Origin: Alkalicoccus luteus | GTDB taxonomy: Bacteria; Bacillota; Bacilli; Bacillales; Salisediminibacteriaceae | DNA length: 64,000 bases | NCBI GenBank assembly: GCA_052061695.1 | Contig: JBPZEY010000013.1 | Strand: one strand, 5' to 3' | Shown: positions 41,846 through 49,653 of the stretch, in pieces | Layout of the letters: the number at the start of each line of letters is the position of its first letter | Numbering within the stretch: position 1 is the first letter of the stretch | Notes under the pieces: model-generated | The model's input: only the letters and a program-made list of their open reading frames with translations | Databases searched by the model: none | Told to the model about the DNA's origin: nothing | Position numbers and translations under genes: made by a program

Positions 41846-42253
41846 TTATTCGTTGTTTTCGTTTAATTCCGCAGCGATTCGGGACGCTACTCCATTTACA
41901 AATTTACCAGCTTCTTCGTCAGCGTTAAAGCCTTTGGCGAGGTCAATGGCTTCGTTAATACTGACATTGACCGGTACGTCCTCGAGGTTCATCATTTCAA
42001 AGACACACTGTCTGAGAATGGCTCTGTCAATTCTCGACAACCGATCAAGCGACCAGTGGTCAAGTGCCCCCTCCAGTCGTCCGTCAATCTCTTCCTGATG
42101 ATCCAGTGTTCCATTTACGAGTTTTATTAGGAAGTCACTGCTCTGCTCGTCCTGTTCCAATGTGGCCTCTATGGCTTCAGCCGGGTCGACTCCGGTCATT
42201 TCCACCTGGTAAAGGGCCTGAACCGACTTGATTCTAGCCACTCTTCTGTTCAT
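41846..42253 (-). CDS. nusB: transcription antitermination factor NusB
   Basis: RNA-binding factor that with NusE (S10) prevents early termination in rRNA operons. The 135-residue all-helical product has the usual start RRVARIKSVQALYQVEM and the C-terminal NEAIDLAKGFNADEEAGKFVNGVASRIA. It leads the nusB-folD-xseAB-ispA run after a terminator. Confidence 0.95.
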   Translation of the reverse strand: MNRRVARIKSVQALYQVEMTGVDPAEAIEATLEQDEQSSDFLIKLVNGTLDHQEEIDGRLEGALDHWSLDRLSRIDRAILRQCVFEMMNLEDVPVNVSINEAIDLAKGFNADEEAGKFVNGVASRIAAELNENNE

Positions 42254-42300
42254 AAAATATTCTGCTCCTTTTTGTACTGCTCTGTCTGATTACCTTTTAC

Positions 42301-42309
42301 ATAATAGCA
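42301..42309 (-). promoter_or_regulatory. extended -10 promoter of nusB
   Basis: The minus strand reads TG-C-TATTAT (42309-42301), about 50 bp before the nusB start. The -35 is not clear. Confidence 0.45.
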
Positions 42310-42363
42310 TATCACTAAGCCTTCATGCACTATGTGAAAGGGGGCGTAAACGCTTTAATCAAG

Positions 42364-42402
42364 AAAAAACGTTCTGCAGGCAACTAGCATGCCTGCAGAA
42401 CG
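42364..42402 (-). terminator. intrinsic terminator of the accB-accC-yqhY operon
   Basis: CGTTCTGCAGGC and GCCTGCAGAACG arms, then TTTTTT on the minus strand, directly after yqhY. Confidence 0.9.
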
Positions 42403-42407
42403 CTGCA

Positions 42408-42809
42408 TTATTCTGGAGCGGCCTCAGCTTCCAGCTTTGTTTCAAACTGGACACCGGTTACGTGAATGTGCACGTTCTGTGCCTCCAGCGCTGTCATCGT
42501 TTTCAATGTTTGTACGATGTTTTCTTGTACCCGGCCGCCAACTTCCGGGATTGAATGCCCGTATTTTGTAACGATGTAGACATCGATTGTGACATTCTCC
42601 CCGTTCATGTCGACCTTTATCCCTTTGCTTAAGGATTTACGTCCCAGTTTCTCAGCAACTCCAGCCGCGAAATTCCCGTGCAGGTGGTCTACACCTTCCA
42701 CTTCTGCAGCTGCGAGGCCCGCAATTATTTCCACGACCTCAGGTGAGATTTCAACCGTACCCAGTTCATTTTTATAATCGGCTATTTTTACTGTGTGGTT
42801 CTCAGCCAT
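42408..42809 (-). CDS. yqhY: Asp23/Gls24 family protein YqhY
   Basis: The 133-residue protein of the Asp23/Gls24 (DUF322) family has conserved EISPEVVEIIAGLAAAEVEGV and VDVYIVTKYGHSIPEVGGRVQENI segments. In B. subtilis YqhY is linked to control of acetyl-CoA carboxylase activity and is encoded with accBC, as here. The ATG at 42809 follows GGAGGAGTAAG; the longer frame runs into accC. Confidence 0.93.
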   Translation of the reverse strand: MAENHTVKIADYKNELGTVEISPEVVEIIAGLAAAEVEGVDHLHGNFAAGVAEKLGRKSLSKGIKVDMNGENVTIDVYIVTKYGHSIPEVGGRVQENIVQTLKTMTALEAQNVHIHVTGVQFETKLEAEAAPE

Positions 42810-42810
42810 C

Positions 42811-44169
42811 TTACTCCTCCTCTTCAGCACGTATCGGGTAAAGCTCGAGGAACTTCGTATTGAAATCCCCGCTTCGGAATACGTCATGCTGAAAAAGCCT
42901 GATATGGAAAGGAATTGTCGTATGGACTCCTTCCACATAAAATTCTTTCAGCGCGCGCTCCATTTTGCTCACGGCTTCCGCTCGATCGGCCCCGTGTACA
43001 ATCAGCTTTGCCACCATTGAATCATAAAACGGGCTAATTGTGTACCCATTATAACACGCGCTGTCGACTCTGACTCCTGGTCCGCCCGGCGGGAGATAAA
43101 AAGACAAGGTTCCCGGAGAGGGCATAAAGTTACGGAATGGATCTTCTGCATTGATCCGGCATTCGATGCTCCAGCCATTAAACGTCACATCTTCCTGGCG
43201 GACGCTGAGCGGCTCGCCGGAGGCCGCACGAATCTGCTCTTTAATCAAATCGACGCCTGTAACCATTTCGGTTACAGGATGCTCCACCTGAATCCGTGTA
43301 TTCATTTCCATAAAATAAAATGATTCGGTATTATGATCGAAAATAAATTCAATCGTACCAGCTCCAACATAATCTACAGCTTCGGCAGCTTTAACAGCCG
43401 CGTCACCCATCTTCCGGCGTACTTCCGGACTCACCGCAGGCGATGGCGTTTCTTCCACCAGCTTTTGCAGGCGACGCTGGATTGAGCAGTCGCGCTCCCC
43501 TAGATGAATCGTATTGCCGTGCTTGTCAGCCAGCACCTGTATTTCCACGTGCCGGAAATCTTCGATAAATTTTTCTAAATAGACGCCGCCGTTGCCGAAG
43601 TTCGCCTTCGCTTCTTTTTGGGTAACAGAAATTCCTTTTTTTAATTCTGCTTCATCTCTAGCTACTCGAATCCCTTTTCCGCCGCCTCCGGCAGTTGCTT
43701 TAATGATAACAGGGTAGCCAATTTCAGCCGCTACTTCGGCTCCGTGATCTGGACCATCGACAAGGCCATCAGAGCCTGGTACGACAGGTACTCCAGCTTC
43801 CTGCATCTTTTTCCTTGCGACGTCCTTTGTTCCCATTTGACTGATAGCCTGTGGACTGGGACCAATAAACGTTACGTTACAGGCATCACATATTTCAGCA
43901 AAATCGGGGTTTTCAGCCAGGAAACCGTAGCCTGGATGAATTCCGTCAACATCCGTCAGCTTAGCAGCACTAATAATGTTGGTGAAATTTAAATAGCTGT
44001 CTGTGCTGGAGACAGGACCGATACAGACAGACTCATCAGCCATTCGAACGTGCAGCGCATCTTTATCTGCAGTTGAATAAACGGCTACAGTGCCAATGCC
44101 CATTTCCTGTGCTGCCCGGATAATTCGGACGGCAATTTCTCCGCGGTTTGCGACTAGTATTTTTTTCAT
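42811..44169 (-). CDS. accC: acetyl-CoA carboxylase, biotin carboxylase subunit
   Basis: ATP-dependent carboxylation of biotin on AccB, first half-reaction of fatty acid synthesis. The 452-residue product has the ATP-grasp fold: KILVANRGEIAVRIIRA start, glycine-rich loop KATAGGGGKGIRVA (near 158-171), HVEIQVLADKHGNTIHLGERDCS, and the EMNTRIQVEHPVTE catalytic loop. The ATG at 44169 has GAGGGA upstream. It could also serve the propionyl-type carboxyltransferase at 13.7 kb. Confidence 0.96.
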   Translation of the reverse strand: MKKILVANRGEIAVRIIRAAQEMGIGTVAVYSTADKDALHVRMADESVCIGPVSSTDSYLNFTNIISAAKLTDVDGIHPGYGFLAENPDFAEICDACNVTFIGPSPQAISQMGTKDVARKKMQEAGVPVVPGSDGLVDGPDHGAEVAAEIGYPVIIKATAGGGGKGIRVARDEAELKKGISVTQKEAKANFGNGGVYLEKFIEDFRHVEIQVLADKHGNTIHLGERDCSIQRRLQKLVEETPSPAVSPEVRRKMGDAAVKAAEAVDYVGAGTIEFIFDHNTESFYFMEMNTRIQVEHPVTEMVTGVDLIKEQIRAASGEPLSVRQEDVTFNGWSIECRINAEDPFRNFMPSPGTLSFYLPPGGPGVRVDSACYNGYTISPFYDSMVAKLIVHGADRAEAVSKMERALKEFYVEGVHTTIPFHIRLFQHDVFRSGDFNTKFLELYPIRAEEEE

Positions 44170-44180
44170 ATTCAATCCCT

Positions 44181-44675
44181 CTATTCTGCTTCGACGAGAA
44201 ATAGTTCCTGGCCGTATTCAACCAGCTCGCCGTTCTCAACCAGTACTTTTACAATACGTCCGTTCACTTCTGCTTCGATTTCATTCATCAGCTTCATCGC
44301 TTCAACAATGCAGACGACGGAGTCCTTCTTAACCGTGTCTCCTTCTGCTACGTACGGATCCGAATCCGGAGAGGGAGAGGAATAAAACGTTCCAACCATT
44401 GGTGAGGTTATTTTATATGTACCTTCCTGATCGCTGCCAGTTTGAGGAGCTTCGGCCTTTGGCTCCGGAGCAGACTGTTTTTCAGGCGCAGGCGCTGGAG
44501 CCGGCTGAGGCGCTGGAGCTTCCTTTTGCTGCGGTGCAGGTGAAGATGCTTGTACGGTTTGACCGCCGTGTTTTTTAAGTGACACTTTTGCTCCATTTTG
44601 CTCGTACTTAAATTCATCAATGCTTGAATCGTCAATCAGTTTAATGAGCTCTCTGATTTCCTGAATTTTTAACAT
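44181..44675 (-). CDS. accB: acetyl-CoA carboxylase biotin carrier protein
   Basis: Carrier of the biotin arm between AccC and the carboxyltransferase. The 164-residue product has an N-terminal helical part, a Pro/Ala-rich linker (about 42-80) and a biotinyl domain with the EAMKLMNE motif (biotinylated K128). ATG at 44675 gives MLKIQEIREL as in B. subtilis AccB. In spore-forming bacilli the spoIIIA operon lies just upstream; here it is absent. Confidence 0.95.
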   Translation of the reverse strand: MLKIQEIRELIKLIDDSSIDEFKYEQNGAKVSLKKHGGQTVQASSPAPQQKEAPAPQPAPAPAPEKQSAPEPKAEAPQTGSDQEGTYKITSPMVGTFYSSPSPDSDPYVAEGDTVKKDSVVCIVEAMKLMNEIEAEVNGRIVKVLVENGELVEYGQELFLVEAE

Positions 44676-44796
44676 CATGATCCGCCCTTTCATCATTTAG
44701 CTTCCGTTACATGTAACGATAAACCATTAGGAGTTGCTCATAAATATGCTACCGTATTTCAGATAATTTGAAAACATCTTTTTGGTCAGACCACTT

Positions 44797-44852
44797 CGTA
44801 AGCGCTTACAATGTCAATCTGAGTAAAGCGAAGGAATTCCTTCGCCTTACTC
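44797..44852. promoter_or_regulatory. cre-like site and 32-bp palindrome upstream of accB
   Basis: On the minus strand TGTAAGCGCTTACG (44810-44797) matches the CcpA cre pattern TGWAANCGNTNNCA at all fixed positions but the last. A TTGACA (44817-44812) overlaps its edge but has no good -10. Immediately beyond, 44821-44852 is an almost perfect 32-bp palindrome (arms GAGTAAAGCGAAGGAA and TTCCTTCGCCTTACTC, one mismatched pair). It could be a stem for the end of the efp operon, but it lacks a T-run, or a dimeric repressor site. The remaining gap to accB holds nothing else clear. Confidence 0.45.
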
Positions 44853-44900
44853 CATTCTTTCCAAGGTGACGCTTTACAGCAGAGATACGATCATCCTCGA

Positions 44901-45278
44901 TCAAGCTTCGTTATTGCTGTCACTGCTTTCTGCAGCTTCTTCCTGCTCTAAGTCCTGCTTTTCCACTGTTTTGTAGTCCCGGAAAATCGGAAAGTCTGAA
45001 AGGTTATCCGGAATTTTTCCGTCTTCAAGCAAAATGATTTTAACAATGTTTTTATTGCGCGCCATATGATACTTCTCACCGTACTCGTTTTCCTGAGTGT
45101 ATGCCTTCAGGCTTTTGTAGTCTTCTTCCTGAATAGAAACCGGCATGCCCCCCTCTGCTTCTTCTTCAGACTGAGAGAATCCTACTTCAAACTCCACAAT
45201 CTGAATTTTATCGTTTTTTTGGCTGCGCGTCTGTTCCAATACTGCTTTTGCGCCTTCCGTTAATTCTGACCATTCCAT
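44901..45278 (-). CDS. unknown acidic protein at the spoIIIA position
   Basis: A 125-residue acidic soluble protein not recognised. The N-terminal EWSELTEGAKAVLEQTRSQKN is helical, the centre (IQIVEFEVGFSQSEEEAEGGMPVSIQEED) suggests two strands, and the C-terminus (QDLEQEEAAESSDSNNEA) is disordered. Not YqhV and not any SpoIIIA protein by pattern. GGAGTGAG precedes the ATG; it starts 32 bp after efp on the same strand, so it is likely the last gene of the aroQ-papA-efp operon. Confidence 0.65.
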   Translation of the reverse strand: MEWSELTEGAKAVLEQTRSQKNDKIQIVEFEVGFSQSEEEAEGGMPVSIQEEDYKSLKAYTQENEYGEKYHMARNKNIVKIILLEDGKIPDNLSDFPIFRDYKTVEKQDLEQEEAAESSDSNNEA

Positions 45279-45310
45279 GACTGCTCACTCCAATTAATTT
45301 AAATTCTCTG

Positions 45311-45868
45311 CTATCCGCGGGAAATGTATTTGCCGTCTTTTGTATCAATAATCAGGATGTCGCCCTGGTTTACGAAAAACGGCACTTGCACAGTCAATCC
45401 TGTTTCGAGTGTTGCAGGCTTCGTTCCGCCTGACTGCGTATCGCCTTTAATGCCTGGCTCCGTTTCCGTCACTTCGAGCTTCACGTTCTGTGGAAGTTCC
45501 ACTCCAAGAATTTCTGTTCCGAATGAGAGGACACTTACCTCCATATTCTCTTTTAAAAACTTCAGCTGCCGTTCGATCTGGGAGGTAGACAGTTCAATTT
45601 GTTCATAAGTCGTTGTATTCATAAATGCGTGTTCATCACCTGACGAATACAAATACTGCATTTTCGCATTATCGATGTGCGCTTTTTCTACTTTTTCTCC
45701 TCCCCGGAATGTTTTCTCCTGGATGTTCCCTGAACGAAGGCTTCTGAGCTTGGAACGGACAAAAGCGGCCCCTTTTCCCGGCTTGACATGCTGAAACTCC
45801 AACACCTGCCAAATATCATTGTCTACTTCAATCGTTAGTCCTGTTTTAAAATCGTTTACTGAAATCAT
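45311..45868 (-). CDS. efp: translation elongation factor P
   Basis: Relieves ribosome stalling at polyproline stretches. The 185-residue product has the KOW-like N-terminal domain (LEFQHVKPGKGAAFVRSKLR, with the loop lysine near 32) and two OB domains ending KDGKYISRG. Full length. Conserved papA-efp order. Confidence 0.96.
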   Translation of the reverse strand: MISVNDFKTGLTIEVDNDIWQVLEFQHVKPGKGAAFVRSKLRSLRSGNIQEKTFRGGEKVEKAHIDNAKMQYLYSSGDEHAFMNTTTYEQIELSTSQIERQLKFLKENMEVSVLSFGTEILGVELPQNVKLEVTETEPGIKGDTQSGGTKPATLETGLTVQVPFFVNQGDILIIDTKDGKYISRG

Positions 45869-45906
45869 GTTATATCCTCCTTTTTAATGTAACAGTACGT
45901 TTATGC

Positions 45907-46968
45907 TTATAAAACGATCAGTTCTTTCGAAGATTTGGAAAGAATCCGGCAACCTTCCTCGGTGATAACGACGTCATCTTCGATTCTCGTTCCGCCGGTT
46001 CCCTCAACATAGATGCCTGGTTCGACCGTTACAACCATCCCAGGCTCCAGCTTTTTGTCGGAGCGATGTGAAAGCCCTGGACCTTCATGCACCTCCATGC
46101 CCATTCCGTGTCCGGTAGAATGGCCGAAATACTCGCCGTACCCTTTGTCCTTAATATATTCTCTCGTCAGTGCATCTGCTTCACGTCCGGTGAGTCCTGG
46201 CTTTAAGCCATTGACGCCCCGGATTTGCGCCTGGAGTACCGTGTCGTAGATCTCTTTCAATTCGTCTGATATATTCCCGACTGCCACCGTTCTCGTAATA
46301 TCAGAGCAGTATCCATTATAGTAAGCACCGAAATCCAACGTCACAAGTTCTCCAGGCTCAATGACTTTATCTGAAGCGACGCCGTGAGGGAAGGCAGAAC
46401 GTTCTCCAGAAGCGACTATAATATCAAAAGAGGAAGAAACAGCCCCCTGCTTTCGCATGAAGAACTCCAGCTCATTCGATACGTCAATTTCCTTTACTCC
46501 AGGCTTAATGTATGTCTGAATGTGCGCAAACGCCTCATCGGCGATTTGCACCGCTTTTTCGATCACGCTGATTTCCTCCGCAGTCTTCACGAGTCTCATG
46601 TCTTCCACGATGCCGGATACTGGAACCAGTTCACAGTCCAGTTGATCTCGCAGTGCTTCATACTGTGTATAAGAAACGTGATCCTTCTCAAACCCAAGCT
46701 TTTGAATGCCCTGTGCCTTTACCTGTTCGGCCAGCTCTTCAAGCAATGGTTTTTTATGTTCAACGATCTCAAAACCCTCTGCCTGGCTGCGTGCCTGAAC
46801 CGTATAGCGAAAATCCGTGATCAGCTGTGCTTTGTCAGCTGCGATTAGAGCTGCGCCAGCTGTTCCTGTAAAACCGGTCAAATACCTTCTGTTATATGTA
46901 CTTTGCGTTACAAAAGCATCTACGCCATGCGCATCGAACCTGCTTCTTAGTTGATCTGTTCTCGTCAT
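45907..46968 (-). CDS. papA: Xaa-Pro aminopeptidase (M24B)
   Basis: Metallopeptidase that removes the N-terminal residue before proline. The 353-residue product has an N-terminal creatinase-like domain and a pita-bread catalytic domain. Metal ligands are seen in VTLDFGAYYNGYCSDITRT (two Asp), GHSTGHGMGMEVHEGP (His) and the TVEPGIYV and GTRIEDDVVITEEG glutamates. YqhT of B. subtilis is the same gene in the same place. It overlaps aroQ by four bases. Confidence 0.93.
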   Translation of the reverse strand: MTRTDQLRSRFDAHGVDAFVTQSTYNRRYLTGFTGTAGAALIAADKAQLITDFRYTVQARSQAEGFEIVEHKKPLLEELAEQVKAQGIQKLGFEKDHVSYTQYEALRDQLDCELVPVSGIVEDMRLVKTAEEISVIEKAVQIADEAFAHIQTYIKPGVKEIDVSNELEFFMRKQGAVSSSFDIIVASGERSAFPHGVASDKVIEPGELVTLDFGAYYNGYCSDITRTVAVGNISDELKEIYDTVLQAQIRGVNGLKPGLTGREADALTREYIKDKGYGEYFGHSTGHGMGMEVHEGPGLSHRSDKKLEPGMVVTVEPGIYVEGTGGTRIEDDVVITEEGCRILSKSSKELIVL

Positions 46969-47402
46969 GCTAATTCCTCCCTGTAAAGAAAGTCGAGTGC
47001 CATGCAGTACCCTTCAAAACCGAAACCGCTTATCTGCCCTCTGCATACCGGCGCTGTAACGGACACGGCACGGAATGCTTCCCGGGCGTGAACGTTGGAT
47101 AGATGTACCTCTACAACCGGAATGCCTATAGAGGCAATTGCATCACGAAGCGCGTAGCTGTAGTGTGTAAACGCAGCCGGATTTAAAATGACCGCATCTG
47201 CCGTTTCTTCAGCGGCATGCAGGCAGTCAATGATAGCCCCTTCACTGCTGTATTGAAAAAAAGTAACGGCTCCGCCAAGCTGGTCCGCATGTGCTGCCAC
47301 TTTTTTTTCAAGGTCATGAAGCGTCTTTGCTCCATAAATATGCGGCTCCCTTTTTCCAAGCCGATTCAAATTAGGTCCATTAATGACATGAACGTTCAGC
47401 AT
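46965..47402 (-). CDS. aroQ: 3-dehydroquinate dehydratase, type II
   Basis: Dodecameric enzyme of the shikimate pathway that dehydrates 3-dehydroquinate. The 145-residue product has the type II start VHVINGPNLNRLGKREPHIYG (catalytic Tyr near 23), FFQYSSEGAIID, NPAAFTHYSYALRDAI (His near 82) and VEVHLSNVHARE. Equivalent to yqhS. It leads an operon with papA and efp. Confidence 0.95.
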   Translation of the reverse strand: MLNVHVINGPNLNRLGKREPHIYGAKTLHDLEKKVAAHADQLGGAVTFFQYSSEGAIIDCLHAAEETADAVILNPAAFTHYSYALRDAIASIGIPVVEVHLSNVHAREAFRAVSVTAPVCRGQISGFGFEGYCMALDFLYREELA

Positions 47403-47451
47403 GCGGGCATCCCGCCTTCCTGCGAAATTCTTTCACAACGAATATTTTATC

Positions 47452-47481
47452 ATAGTAGCCTGGGAATGAATAGTTCATCAA
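47452..47481 (-). promoter_or_regulatory. promoter of the aroQ-papA-efp operon
   Basis: The minus strand reads TTGATG (47481-47476), 18 bases, TACTAT (47457-47452), about 50 bp before aroQ. Confidence 0.5.
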
Positions 47482-47630
47482 GGTTGGCAATACAAGGTGT
47501 AAAATCCGTTGAAACAGGGAAAAGAACGGTAGATCATTCTAGCAGTATTCGATTTGCTCATGTAAAATGTAAGTATACGTATTCCTTCACCGGACTGATG
47601 ATCCGTTTAACATTTATGGAGGTGGACCTA

Positions 47631-48029
47631 ATGAAAAGCAGGCGCATTCATCCGCTTGTGGTTATCGTATTAGCTTTTGCTGCTCTCGGCATCGGGGTCT
47701 CCCTGTTCAGCGATCCCGCCGGATTCATAACCAGTATTTTCGTAACGATTGGAATTGTCACACTGCTTATTCTGCTGTTTAAAAAGTTTTTGCAGCCGAA
47801 GCTGATGCAGCGCCAGAGCGGGTTTCAAGTGCCTGTTAAGAACGGACGGCCGGTTGTTAAGCAGCAGCAGAAAACCAAGCCGAAATCACGTCGGAGCCAC
47901 GTTCCACTGAAAACGGTGAAACAGGAAAAGCGACATCCGAAGCCGCTGCTGAAAAGGCAGTCAGAGGTGAAGCTGACCGTTATTGAAGGTAAAAAGAACC
48001 CTAAGAAAAAGAGCCGGGCCTTGTTTTAA
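47631..48029 (+). CDS. yqhP: SA1362/YqhP-family membrane protein
   Basis: The 132-residue protein has two membrane helices (PLVVIVLAFAALGIGVSLF and ITSIFVTIGIVTLLILLF) and a long, very basic C-terminal tail (about 65-132). This is the layout of YqhP of B. subtilis, which lies in the same region. Function unknown. GGAGGTGG lies nine bases before the ATG at 47631; the frame runs much further upstream without support. A terminator overlaps its 3' end. Confidence 0.78.
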   Translation: MKSRRIHPLVVIVLAFAALGIGVSLFSDPAGFITSIFVTIGIVTLLILLFKKFLQPKLMQRQSGFQVPVKNGRPVVKQQQKTKPKSRRSHVPLKTVKQEKRHPKPLLKRQSEVKLTVIEGKKNPKKKSRALF

Positions 48030-48045
48030 TGCTTGGCTCTTTTCT
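48008..48045 (+). terminator. intrinsic terminator overlapping the yqhP stop
   Basis: AAAGAGCC (48008-48015) and GGCTCTTT (48035-48042) arms followed by a T-rich tract. Confidence 0.75.
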
Positions 48046-48093
48046 TTTACACCCGATTAAGTCTGAAGTTTTTCAGGAAGCGGGGGATCAAGC

Positions 48094-48885
48094 TTGAGTT
48101 CCTATTTTGTCACTGTCTATTCACAGATACTCTTTGCAGTTTGGCTGATCACTGCCGGAGCGATTTTTTGGACGTTGGATAAACGATCGGGTTTTCAGCT
48201 TCTTTATCTGACGGTGCTTTCTCTGTCGCTCGGATACGTTATTCTGATGTATTTTCCATATTTGCTTTTAAGCAATGATCGCGTTCCCTTTACCCATCCT
48301 CATATTCAGGCAACGGTTACACTGTTTGCTTTTCTGCTGCCGCTGTGCAGGAGAAGAACAGAAGCAGCCCTTTGTATTGCTGCAGCTGCAGCCGTCAGCC
48401 TGATTTACCTGCTTGCAGGAGGCGTACCTGTGTTCACCGTTACCGGCGGTATACTGATTGGCGGTTTTATCAGTTATACCTTTTACCGCAGCCTTGAATG
48501 GATTGGGTCTATGCCGGATGCTTATCTATTTTCGTTCTCTATTATCCTTCCCTTCTTTTTAGCTCTTCTCTTAGCTCCTGATGATTTGTTTTTGCTGCTC
48601 CCTGGTCTGCTGCTTGGAACTGGCATAGGAGCGGTGCTGGAGCAGTATAAAGTACGGATGTTTGTTGAACAGACCCAAGCTCCAGCCAAATGGCTTGCTT
48701 CCGCTATTGGGGCAGCCGGCATTTTATTTGTTCATTTCGGCGTCCGTCCTGCTTTTGAGGGCTTCCTGATCGGTGATGTAGCGGCCGGTTTATTTCTAGG
48801 CCTGTGGATAACGATTATTCTGCCTTTTATTATGGTCGTCTCAGGTTCGTACGCTCAGTATGGACGGGGCGAAAAAATTATTTAG
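48094..48885 (+). CDS. unknown polytopic membrane protein
   Basis: A 263-residue very hydrophobic protein with about eight membrane segments. No catalytic motif is recognised. A small soluble-looking stretch (SNDRVPFTHPH, residues about 60-70) lies between helices 2 and 3, and the last helices end VSGSYAQYGRGEKII. TTG start with GGGGGATC seven bases upstream. It follows yqhP by 64 bp on the same strand and may form a unit with it, ending at the terminator shared with mntR. It is not the YqhQ or YqhR of B. subtilis by pattern. Confidence 0.65.
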   Translation: MSSYFVTVYSQILFAVWLITAGAIFWTLDKRSGFQLLYLTVLSLSLGYVILMYFPYLLLSNDRVPFTHPHIQATVTLFAFLLPLCRRRTEAALCIAAAAAVSLIYLLAGGVPVFTVTGGILIGGFISYTFYRSLEWIGSMPDAYLFSFSIILPFFLALLLAPDDLFLLLPGLLLGTGIGAVLEQYKVRMFVEQTQAPAKWLASAIGAAGILFVHFGVRPAFEGFLIGDVAAGLFLGLWITIILPFIMVVSGSYAQYGRGEKII

Positions 48886-48898
48886 GGATTAATCGAGA

Positions 48899-48937
48899 AG
48901 GAGCACCCTATCAGCGGAAGGCTGACGGGGTGCTCCT
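48899..48937. terminator. hairpin terminator between convergent membrane gene and mntR
   Basis: GGAGCACCC and GGGTGCTCC arms with inner TATCAG/CTGA pairing; TTGTGGTTT follows on the plus strand. Confidence 0.65.
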
Positions 48938-48965
48938 TGTGGTTTATACGTCCTGAAGTAACGAT

Positions 48966-49406
48966 TTACTGCTCTTCTCCGCCTTCTTCAGGGTCCTGTT
49001 TTCGCTGGGTCGCTTTCAATTCTTTGACGCGATTGTGATCTTCTTCAAAATACGTTACGAGATCCCCGATCCGGTCAATCGCTTCCCAACTGAGGTGGTG
49101 TTCAATTCCTTCCACATCACTGTAAATTCGTTTCTCATCGACACCAATAATGCGCATAAATTCCTCAAGCAGTTCATGCCGGTAGACGAGCCGTTTGCCT
49201 ATCTTTTTCCCTTTGGCTGTCAGGACGAGGCCTCTGTATTTTTCGTAAACTAAATAATCCTCAGCATCAAGCTTCTGAACCATTTTTGTTACAGATGATG
49301 GATGGACGTCCAATGCATCTGCAATGTCTGATACTCTGGCATAGCCTTTTTCATCGATCAGTTGATAAATTCGTTCTAAGTAATCTTCCATACTGGGTGT
49401 AGGCAT
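48966..49406 (-). CDS. mntR: manganese-responsive regulator MntR
   Basis: DtxR-family repressor/activator of manganese uptake and export. The 146-residue product has the winged helix (SMEDYLERIYQLIDEKGYARVSDIADALDVHPSSVTKMVQKL), the metal-site residues of the MntR type (D8 in MEDYLE, E99/H103-type GIEHHLSW), and the dimerisation helices. The longer frame to 49499 is not used: the ATG at 49406 gives the MPTPSMEDY start of the family with GGAGGATC before it. Confidence 0.95.
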   Translation of the reverse strand: MPTPSMEDYLERIYQLIDEKGYARVSDIADALDVHPSSVTKMVQKLDAEDYLVYEKYRGLVLTAKGKKIGKRLVYRHELLEEFMRIIGVDEKRIYSDVEGIEHHLSWEAIDRIGDLVTYFEEDHNRVKELKATQRKQDPEEGGEEQ

Positions 49407-49593
49407 GTATGATCCTCCAGACAGCTTGCATTCATTGTGCATGTCACATTTTAGCATATGCGCTGGTCTATTTCTATGCTTTCTTGCTGCTCGGTCCATT
49501 CACAGCTTAACACTGGCGCCTTTACAGGATCGATTCTTATTGCGGCTGCGTGTGTTTCGCCCACCTCATAATATTATATTCTGTTCAAGCCCG

Positions 49594-49635
49594 AAAAGGA
49601 CTGCGGACTCGTTCATCGAGTCCTGCAGTCCTTTT
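49594..49635. terminator. intrinsic terminator after nrdJ
   Basis: AAAAGGACTGCGGACTCG pairs with CGAGTCCTGCAGTCCTTTT (one mismatch); T/A tracts on both sides; it lies beyond the nrdJ stop on the minus strand. Confidence 0.85.
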
Positions 49636-49653
49636 GTTACCGCAATGTGAAAT

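Noticed and set aside
44697..45310. Fragments of spoIIIA genes as pseudogenes
   Set aside because: Neither the unknown 125-residue frame nor the non-coding part shows any segment resembling SpoIIIAA-AH.
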